Shown in pieces: positions 56,920 to 64,000 of a stretch of 64,000 bases of DNA. The notes under the pieces were generated by a model. The model made no database searches. It saw nothing but the letters and a program-made list of their open reading frames with translations, and was not told the origin of the DNA. The stretch is taken from contig JALJCO010000132.1 of assembly GCA_023101725.1 (NCBI GenBank), forward strand, positions 23,535 through 87,534, written 5' to 3'. Each line of letters begins with the position of its first letter. Within the stretch, counting starts at the first letter, position 1. This DNA is from Atherinomorus stipes. Taxonomy: Eukaryota > Chordata > Actinopteri > Atheriniformes > Atherinidae. Both the position numbers and the translations under genes were made by a program.

Positions 56920-57380
56920 TGTGTTGTCCTTCTGGACATAGTATTTTGTTGCACTTTTATATTGGTAGTCAGGCCTTTATTTTGACAAGCCTTTTTCTGT
57001 TAGTTGTTTCCTGTTAGCTACTCCCCCTCAGTCACCACATGGAAGCAAGCTAGTCAGCCTGCATGTGTTTTATCCAGCCACGCCGTTTTAACCCAGTTAT
57101 GCTGTAAATGTCAAGGAAGCAATGTCGTAAGTACATTTTATTGTCAGATTTAAGTTAGTATTTAGATGGTTGTTTTTATGAGCGAGTCATTTGTTTCAGT
57201 GGAACTAAAACAGCTATTTTTGTTTTATGTTGTTACAGTTTTCACTCTGTCTGTGTGAAATGATGGAAAGAGCCACAGTAAATGAAAGAGTGCAGCTTAC
57301 TACGACTCCTCGTTATTTCCACAAGAAGAGTTTAGCTGGTTGTATAGCTGCAGTACTTACACCGTAGTGAAGACAACACA
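56920..57380 (+). repeat. 3' LTR of BEL/Pao element
   Basis: 461 bp, matching the 5' LTR apart from three extra bases (ATT) in a TACATTTTATTGTCAG context. It would supply the polyadenylation signal for the element transcript. Confidence 0.95.
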
Positions 57381-57554
57381 CCGCTCATGTACTGCGACGC
57401 AAGTCTGAATGAGTGGATTATTTCAGTAAATCAGTTAATTTGTTCTATTTTTCAAAAATAGAGGAGCAGAAAGAGGACAATACATTTTTAAAGTGACAGT
57501 GATGCTTAGCATGAAAAAAGATGCATTAACAAGTATTTTATTTATCGTGAAATA

Positions 57555-57741
57555 CACTACTCACAAAAAGTTAGGGATATTCAACTTCTGTTTTTTGGAG
57601 AACAGAATGATGCAGAATAAACATTTAACTATTGAACAATGTACAAAAGTTTAATTCAGTTCACCTGGAAAGGTTGTAGTGGATTTTAGATTCATTACAT
57701 CATACAAACAGGCAAATATCCTTAACTTTTTGTGAGTAGTG
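57555..57741. mobile_element. Tc1/mariner MITE, 187 bp
   Basis: Ends CACTACTCACAAAAAGTTAG and CTTAACTTTTTGTGAGTAGTG form a 27-bp inverted repeat with one mismatch, flanked by TA on both sides (57553-57554 and 57742-57743). TA duplication and the CACTACTCAC end define a mariner-type miniature element. It is non-coding. Confidence 0.9.
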
Positions 57742-57814
57742 TATATTGTCATCTCGAGTCTATCGCAAGTTTTTTCCATTATCATGCAGCCCTACTACAA
57801 ATCCCTAAAACCAG

Positions 57815-58092
57815 CTCTCGCTTTTGACAAATGTCCTTTTCTTCTGCAGCTTCAAAGAACTGGAACACATTACAGAAATCTCTTTACTTCTGTCTCTGTT
57901 TTTAAATGCAATTTAAAGGTGATTTTTATAGATTTTTTATTTTGTTTTTGTTTTATTTGTGTTCCCCTCCCCACTTGCCATACAGGTGCCTATGGCACCT
58001 GCAAGGCCGGCATTGTGAATGAGAATCTTGTTCTTCATTTCTTTGCCTGGTTAGGTTAAAGGTTAAAGGTTAAATAAATAAATAAAATTAAA
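57815..58092 (+). pseudogene. LINE 3' end with C-terminal remnant
   Basis: A coding remnant conceptually reading SAASKNWNTLQKS matches the last residues of fish CR1/L2-group LINEs. The 3' UTR contains GCACCTGCAAGGCCGGCATT and GAGAATCTTGTTCTTC and ends in (GGTTAAA)n(TAAA)n near 58092, the usual tail of these LINEs. Confidence 0.65.
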
Positions 58093-58545
58093 TGAGCAAC
58101 AAATATCGAACATTGGTATGTTGAATGAGTTTGGGAACATTGGGAACTACCCAAAAATATAGTATCTAATAAATGAAAATCCACTTGACCAAAGGTATTA
58201 AGGTCCTGGGAGATTTGTAAAGGGATCAGAAAGCACCCATTTATGTTGATGCCTCTATATTTCAGGGAACTGGTATGCAGTTTTTCCTCTACATTAATTT
58301 AGGAACAGCAAGCCACGATTCCTGAATCCCAGCCACCCAGGTGCGGAGCAGGTGTCACATTGCAGAGGGGGCGGGGACTTATAGTGGGCCCTTTTAGACC
58401 ATTTCATTAAACAATTCACATAGGATCTAAACTGGATCTGTGCTGTAATTGGCTGCTACCAAAAAAGGGACTCAATGAACAGCTTCAGTTTCAAATATAG
58501 GCTACATATAAAAATAATTCTCACACTTAGATCCATAAAAAAAAA
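58093..58545. other. no gene recognised
   Basis: AT-rich sequence with a short GGGGGCGGGG segment near 58365; no feature supported. Confidence 0.4.
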
Positions 58546-58819
58546 ATATTAAATGAAATGAAAATGAAAAAAAATGAAAAACACTTTATTCATCCCCGAA
58601 GGGAAATTCAGTATTGTAAAAGCTCACTTTTTTTTTTTTTTTTTTTTAAATAAACAAAAAGTCAGTTAGTCTTGTTCTTTAGGGTGATGGTTGCTGGCAG
58701 GAATGAATTCCTGTATCTCTCCGTCCTACAGCGAACTTGACGCAGCCTCCCACTGAACACACTCTGTTGATTCTTCACCGTGTTGTGGAGAGGATGGGAA
58801 GTGTCCTCCATCATCTTCA

Positions 58820-59830
58820 TCAGCTTGTGAAGCATTCTTTTTGAACGATCAGCTCCAGCGGCTCCAGAGTTATCCCCAGCACAGAACCAGCTTTCTTGAT
58901 CAGCTTGTTTAGTTTCTTCAAGTCTCTGGTTCTGATGCTGCTGCCCCAGCAGATGGCTGCAAAGCTAATTGCACTTTCTACCACAGACTTATAGAAGATC
59001 TGCAACATCTTTTTGCAGACATTAAATGATTTTAGCTTCCTTAAGAAGTAAAGTCTGCTCAGACCTTTTTTGTAGATGTAGTCACAGTTGCATTTCCAAT
59101 CGAGTCTGTTGTCCAGCTGAACTCCAAGGTATTTGTAGTTCTCTACCACCTCCACCTCCTCTTCCAGGATGTAGACAGGACTATGCTGCTTATTCTTGCT
59201 CCTCCTGAAGTCAACAATCATCTCTTTAGTCTTGCTGGTATTTAAGATGAGCTGATTGTTACTGCACAATTTCACAAACTGATTGACAAGTTCCCTGTAT
59301 TCGGCTTCTTGTCCATCACTAATACACCCCACAACAGCAGAGTCATCAGAGTATTTCTGCAGATGACAGGACTCAGAGTTGTACTGGAAGTCTGAGGTGT
59401 ACAGTGTAAAGAGGAATGGTGAGAGTACAGTCCCTTGTGGTGCTCCAGTGCTGCTGACCACCATCTCAGACACACAACCTTTCAGTCTCACAAACTGTGG
59501 TCTGTTTGTGAGGTAGTCGTAAATCCAGGTGGTTGTGGAGGGGATCCACCTGGAAGTTATGGAGCTTCTGACATAGCAAAGCAGGCTGAATAGTATTAAA
59601 TGCACTTGAAAAATCAAAGAACATGACCCTCAAAGTGCTGCCTGACTGGTCCAGATGAGAGTGGGCTCTCTGAAGCAAGAAGATGATGGCGTCTTCAACC
59701 TCAAGCCCATTACGATATGCGAACTGTAATGGGTCCTGAAAGGTGTTGACTTGCTTGTTGAGGTGAGCCAGTAAGAGTCTCTCCAGGACTTTCATGATGT
59801 GAGATGTCAGGGCAACTGGTCTGTAGTCAT
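58820..59830 (-). pseudogene. Rex1 ORF: RT palm and C-terminus, frameshifted
   Basis: Two overlapping minus-strand registers (roughly 59830-59560 and 59590-58820) carry RT. The first has MKVLERLLLAHL, LQFAYRNGLEVEDAI and FFDFSSAFNTIQP. The second has the YLTNRPQFVRL block, STGAPQGTVLSPFLF, and the catalytic box YSDD (59353-59342) where most RTs have YADD. The C-terminal GLSRLYFLRKLKSFN and IRTRDLKKLNKL region follows, and it stops at 58820. The register change is near 59545-59575. Confidence 0.85.
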
Positions 59831-59839
59831 TTGGTTCAG

Positions 59840-61702
59840 CTGGTTGAGGTTTTTAGGGACTGGAACAAGACAGGATGTTTTCCACAGCACAGGAACTCTG
59901 TTCTGTCTCAGGCTGGTGTTAAAAAGGTGCTGGAGAACCGGACATAGTTGTTCTGAGCAGGTCTTGAGAACTCTGGGACTGACACCATCTGGACCTGCAG
60001 CCTTGTTCCGGTTCAGTTTTTCTAGTTGTTTCTTGACCTGGTCACAGGAGACAGTCAGGCTGGAGGTGGAGGCAAAAGAGGTCTCAGGATGTCCTGAAGT
60101 GGAGGGAGATGAGGCTGTGTTCAGGTCCATGACTGAGGTGCAGGGTGACAGAGTGGAGGTGGGACAGGAAAGCTGTGGGCTCATGGAGGGTGTGTGGAAT
60201 GTTGGGTTGTCGGCAGGGGGGGAACTGAACCTATTGAAGAACATGTTCAGTTCGTTAGCTCTGTCCAGACCTCCGTCAGTCTGGTCCCCCTTTAGCTTGA
60301 AGCCAGTGATTTTCTTCATTCCCGACCACACATCCCTCACGTTGTTCTGCTGGAGCTGGCTCTCCAACTTCTTCCTGTAGTCCTCCTTGCACTTCTTAGT
60401 CTGTGTTTTCAGTTGTTTTTGTGTGGTCTTCAGTAACTCCCTGTCTCCATCCCTGAAAGCTTTCTTTTTGATGTTCAGCAGCTTTTTCAGGTCACTGGTG
60501 ATCCAGGGTTTGTTATTGGGGAAGCACCTCACTGTTCTTGTTGGAACGATGTTGTCCACACAGAAGTTTATGTAATCTGTCACACACTCAGTCATGGTGT
60601 TGATGTCATCTCCATGAGGTTCACAGAGGACATTCCAGTCTGTGGCCTCAAAGCACCCTCTCAGAGCATCTTCAGCCTCAGTAGACCAGGTTTTAATCGT
60701 CCTCCTAATGACTGGTTGCTGCTGAACGATGGGCTTGTAGGTGGAGGTGAGAAGAACCAGATTATGATCAGATCTTCCTAGAGGAGGCAGGGCAGAGGAG
60801 CTGTATGCATTCTTTGTATTTGCATAAAATAAGTCCAACATCTTATTTTCTCTGGTGGAGCAGCTGACAAACTGCTGGAAAGTTGGCAACGTAGCAGAGA
60901 GGGAGACGTTGTTGAAGTCTCCAGAGATCGCCATGAATGAGTTTGGATGCTGTGTTTGTAGTTTAGCCACGACGGAGCTGATGACATCACAGGCTGTCTC
61001 TGGTGCGGTACCTGGTATTATATAAACCGCTACCAGAATAACACAGGCAAACTCTCTGGGTAAATAATATGGACGGAAACTCACAGCTAACAGTTCAATG
61101 TCTCTTGTGCAGATCTTCTCCTTGACAGTGATGTGTCCTGGATGACACCAGCGCTGACTGACCAGCACTGCAATTCCGCCTCCCTTCCGCTTCCCGCTGA
61201 GCTGTATATTGCGGTCTGCACGGACCGTCTTGAAGCCGTGTACAGACGCATTACAGTCCGGGATGTGTTCATGCAGCCAAGTCTCGGTGAAACACATGAT
61301 ACTGCATTCTCTGTACTCTTTCTGAGACCTTGTTAGCACTTCGAGCTCGTCCATCTTGTTAGCTAGCGATCTCACGTTACCCATCACAACAGTTGGAAGA
61401 AACGGTTTAAATCTCCACCGTTTTTCTCTCTGCCTTACCCCTGCCCTGCATCCTCTTGTCTTTCTCCTTAACTCCACTGGGATTTGACGTGTTATTTCGC
61501 TGAAAATCTTGATTTGGGAGAGTTTTAACAGTTGATCACGGTGGTAAACAATTTTTCCGTTGCTATGGATACACATCATAACAAGCAGTGAAAAAAGCCA
61601 ATATACGAGGAAAAATCTCCCGAATTGCACACCGTTGAAACCAGCATAAAAAATCCTCCAAGAAAAACCTAATCTGACGAATAATGTCGATAAAAAAGAC
61701 AA
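59840..61702 (-). pseudogene. Rex1 ORF: AP endonuclease and RT N-terminus
   Basis: About 620 codons, starting near 61702 in this frame. The N-terminal part is a linker with a hydrophobic stretch. The AP endonuclease domain shows MGNVRSLANKMDEL, CFTETWL (catalytic Glu), AISGDFNNVS (Asp/Asn) and GRSDHNLV (final His), and would nick target DNA. A connector region follows with a KPWITSDLKKLLN block. The RT start has NKAAGPDGVSPRVLK. The frame is lost near 59840-59870. Confidence 0.85.
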
Positions 61703-61745
61703 CTATATTAGAAAAAAACACAAAAGTTAAGGGAGAGCTTTCACA

Positions 61746-62440
61746 AATTGCAGCTACCTAGCAGCGCATTCCAGAATTTTTTTTTAAATGAAACCATAGA
61801 TAAACAGAGACTCAATTTGCTCACTAAACAGTCAGATAATTCTCATTAAACAAAGTAAATGGAACATTTACTGCGCAATGACAGCCTGAAATCAGTACTG
61901 CCGATCAATCAGTAGCTTAAAAATGGCAAATGGAGACAGAAGGACAAAATGGAAATAGTGTGGATTAGATGAGTTCTTCAGCACAATTTGCACTATATCA
62001 GTGACATGGACTATATATTTATATAGTATGATATGGTGCGCCAGGGTGTGTCAGTGCTACACAGAGGTAGCTGGCACTCCTGGCTAACTACTAGCTTACT
62101 ACTACTAATAAGTGACCCCTCCCCCAGCTAGCATTGAAACAGAGTTCCCTGATCCTTGACAGACACCTGGACAAACTGAATAACCGTTTTAAGAGTGACT
62201 CTTATATGAAGCTGCTGCCTCCCTGCTGCCTGTATCAGACGCGTTTTACCAGCTGCACGCATCGCACGCGCCGAGCAGGTAATGTTCAGTTCCCGTCCAT
62301 TACTGAAGTGTTGGACTCGTTTCCCAACATGAACTGTTTACTGGTATTCTGGGAACACTGCCTGTTCCAGTTGCTCTGCAGAGCCTGTTTTCAGTTGTAA
62401 ACAGGATTAAATTCACCAGAGTCGAAGCGCACAGTACATT
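61746..62440. other. no gene recognised
   Basis: An 88-codon plus-strand frame (62134-62400) with a GAGCAG/GTAATG donor-like site was seen but has no recognised domain. No repeat was assigned. Confidence 0.4.
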
Positions 62441-62441
62441 A

Positions 62442-62652
62442 CAGGGTTTCCCAATGCTGGTCCTCAGGGACACCTGCCCTGCTGGTTTTCAAGATGTTCC
62501 TACTTTAACACACCTGACTCAGATGAAAGGCTCATTAGCAGCTTGCAAAGAACTTGATTAGCAGTTCAGTTGATTTAAATCAGGTGTGGTGGAATTGGAA
62601 ACCAGGAATACATGCAGGGCGGGGGTCCCTGAGGAACAGAATTGAAAAAACC
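62442..62652. mobile_element. hAT-Charlie-like MITE, CAGGGTTTCCCA end
   Basis: The left end CAGGGTTTCCCAATGCTGG is answered by GGGTCCCTGAGGAACAGAAT and a decayed right end near 62652. A CTCAGGGACACCTGCCCTGC subterminal block and TCAGGTGTGGTGGAATTGGA are characteristic of this fish family. No target duplication is clear. Confidence 0.6.
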
Positions 62653-62659
62653 TATACCC

Positions 62660-63450
62660 CACCTCATTGACGACCACTGGTAAACACAGTCAAAAAATTT
62701 TGCAGAGGAAACACTGAGTCTGGGTGCTGAGCAGTGCAAGTAAGTCCGAGTGAATCGCTGTTCCATCCTTTTCTCTGCTCTACATGAAACCTGCATTATG
62801 AAAAAGTCTGAGCGCCTGCGCTCAGTTTTGAAAATCATGCCTGAACAAGCATTTGACTGACAGTAATAGAGACATATAATCAATCAATTAATCCATTGAT
62901 AGATCCCCTGAGATAACATCTGAACTGAGTTTATCACATCTCTTATTGAGTTGCAAAAGCTGAGCTGACATTTAAATCTGCACAATCAGACCCTTTTCTG
63001 CCAGCATGAATATTGCATTCAGAAACTCCTAAATATTTATAAATATGGCAATATCATTTTAAATAGAAAATAAACAGAGAGCGATGGAGAGACAGAGCGA
63101 GAAAGGTTCAGGCAGAGCAGATGCAGTTCTGATTAAGTTGAAAAGGACATACCCAGCACTAATGCTGCCAACTCTACTCCGGGGATTAACTGCTGGCTGC
63201 TCGAGCAAATATCAAAAATGATTTGGTTTATAAATGATTACTTATTTCACATGCAAAATTGAATTAAGCTGTTTATGAGTGTATGGATTTCCAGTGAACT
63301 GAGATTAAACATGTTTCTTGTCCCTCTTGTAAGCTGAGATTGAAGATTTTCAGCTTTACTTCATAACGGTTTTTGCCTAAAATCATTGTTTTCTGTAAGT
63401 TTTTTAAACAGGGTTTGGTGCTTCACATCCAGGCTCCTTGTCTGCAGCAC
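62660..63450. other. no gene recognised
   Basis: AT-rich sequence; short minus-strand frames show no domain. Confidence 0.4.
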
Positions 63451-63454
63451 ATTA

Positions 63455-63700
63455 AACACACAAAAAAATCAGCAGCCAGTGAAATCATTTGAAATTGACT
63501 GAAGTAATAAAAGCATGATGGGGTTCCGGAGGTAAAATTTTCTCGAACAACACTTTGAGGCAATCACTGCAATCAGGTGTTTTCTGTAATTTTCGAAAAG
63601 ACGAATGCACCCATTGACAGGTATTTAGGCCCACTGTTCATGAGCAAGGTGCTTTAATTTATCTGGGACAGGTTTTTTTTTATTATTATTTTTTCAAACA
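63455..63700 (-). pseudogene. Tc1-like 3' remnant, minus orientation
   Basis: GGCAATCACTGCAATCAGGT, a CATTGACAGGTATTTAGGCC segment and TTCATGAGCAAGG parallel the inverse of the Tc1 C-terminal region at 12295 and the copy at 30341. It is strongly diverged, and the terminal repeat is not found. Confidence 0.55.
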
Positions 63701-64000
63701 AAAATTCAAAATCAATTTTCTATTTTGCTAAATTATAATTTAGTAAATTTTTATTCATTATTACTTTTCCAGTTTCTTGTTATTTTAATAACTACAGTGA
63801 ATTTAGCCTGCAATAGAAATGGCCCGTCTATGCCTGCTCTGTTATTTTACTGCATAGTGGGGTCGTTTCTTGGGATATCCTCAGTGTTTTATATTTCTAT
63901 AATCTGTACAACTTAAGCTACAAGGTTGTGAACATCACTGGACAGTAATAACTTACAATGGTCTTGAAAAAAATGCCATGAATATAAAGAATACACAAAA

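Larger units (their letters stand above)
50544..57380 (+). mobile_element. intact BEL/Pao LTR retrotransposon
   Basis: Two LTRs (50544-51001 and 56920-57380) with TG...CA ends flank a single gag-pol frame. The host site CCGCT is duplicated at 50539-50543 and 57381-57385. By eye the LTRs differ only by a 3-bp indel near 50761/57141, which indicates a very recent insertion. Domain order (Gag with knuckles, protease, RT, RNase H, integrase, Pao-type C-terminus) and RT motifs place it in BEL/Pao. No envelope-like gene follows pol. Total length is about 6.8 kb, normal for the family. It may still be transcribed and mobile; that is inference. Confidence 0.95.
58548..61745 (-). mobile_element. Rex1 (CR1-group) LINE, nearly full length, defective
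   Basis: On the minus strand, from a 5' part near 61745, one long frame encodes endonuclease and the start of RT; two further frames complete RT. The 3' UTR ends with the inverse of CACTTTATTCATCCCCGAAG-type sequence and short A/T-rich repeats near 58548. FSSAFNT and SRLYFLRKL-type motifs in RT are hallmarks of Rex1. Frameshifts near 59840-59870 and 59545-59575 prevent a single product. Rex1 copies are usually 5'-truncated, so this length is notable. Confidence 0.85.

Noticed and set aside
59799..60380. 193-codon plus-strand frame
   Set aside because: It is the antisense shadow of the Rex1 endonuclease/RT frame, which has clear motifs on the minus strand.
45198..64000. Opsin exons 1-2 on the minus strand
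   Set aside because: I looked for TM1-TM5 coding (for example a GPEGPGTTC-like loop or E/DRY motif) in non-repeat parts and found none; they probably lie outside the window.
1..64000. CRISPR arrays, operons or prokaryotic systems
   Set aside because: Spliced genes, LTR elements, LINEs and hATs show vertebrate nuclear DNA; no array of spaced direct repeats was seen.

Overview
The window looks like nuclear DNA of a ray-finned, probably percomorph teleost fish. The evidence is a split vertebrate non-visual opsin gene and a typical fish repeat load: Rex1, Rex3/RTE and L2-type LINEs, Tc1/mariner, hAT, Harbinger-like and TTAA-flanked Kolobok/T2-like DNA elements, Ty3/gypsy and BEL/Pao LTR elements. 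Bacterial-style features (operons, CRISPR, rRNA) are absent, and most open frames are transposon pieces or chance.

Host genes. The minus strand carries the last two coding exons of a teleost multiple-tissue (TMT/encephalopsin-like) opsin. The penultimate exon (44964-45197) encodes TM6-TM7 with the retinal Schiff-base lysine and NPxxY. The last exon (10148-10444) encodes helix 8 and the cytoplasmic tail, ending in a VAHY-type terminus and stop. They join in phase 0 across an intron of about 34.5 kb filled with repeats. Its 3' splice acceptor lies directly against a 13-unit (TG)n tract. Exons 1-2 were not found and presumably lie to the right of the window. Inside that intron, on the opposite strand, 16278-17067 can be read as a compact four-exon gene (introns 73, 96 and 84 nt, matching phases) for a 178-residue protein I do not recognise.

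Mobile elements, left to right. Positions 1-6573 are a stack: a decayed Ty3/gypsy gag-pol with its 3' LTR abuts a Tc1-like transposon, which is split by a palindromic TTAA element, itself split by a Harbinger-like element. From 6.8 to 50 kb there are at least seven more TTAAAGG-ended elements or copies, several hATs with clear 8-bp target duplications, Tc1 remnants, a tRNA-derived SINE, and LINE 3' ends. At 50544-57380 sits an essentially intact BEL/Pao retrotransposon with two 458/461-bp LTRs (one 3-bp indel seen), a CCGCT target duplication and one 1939-codon gag-pol frame. At 58548-61745 is a long Rex1 LINE on the minus strand with endonuclease and RT, disabled by two frameshifts.

Two nearly purine-only tracts (1315-1464 and 7107-7395) are suspicious and may be assembly artefacts. 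All calls come from reading the sequence; no database search was run.
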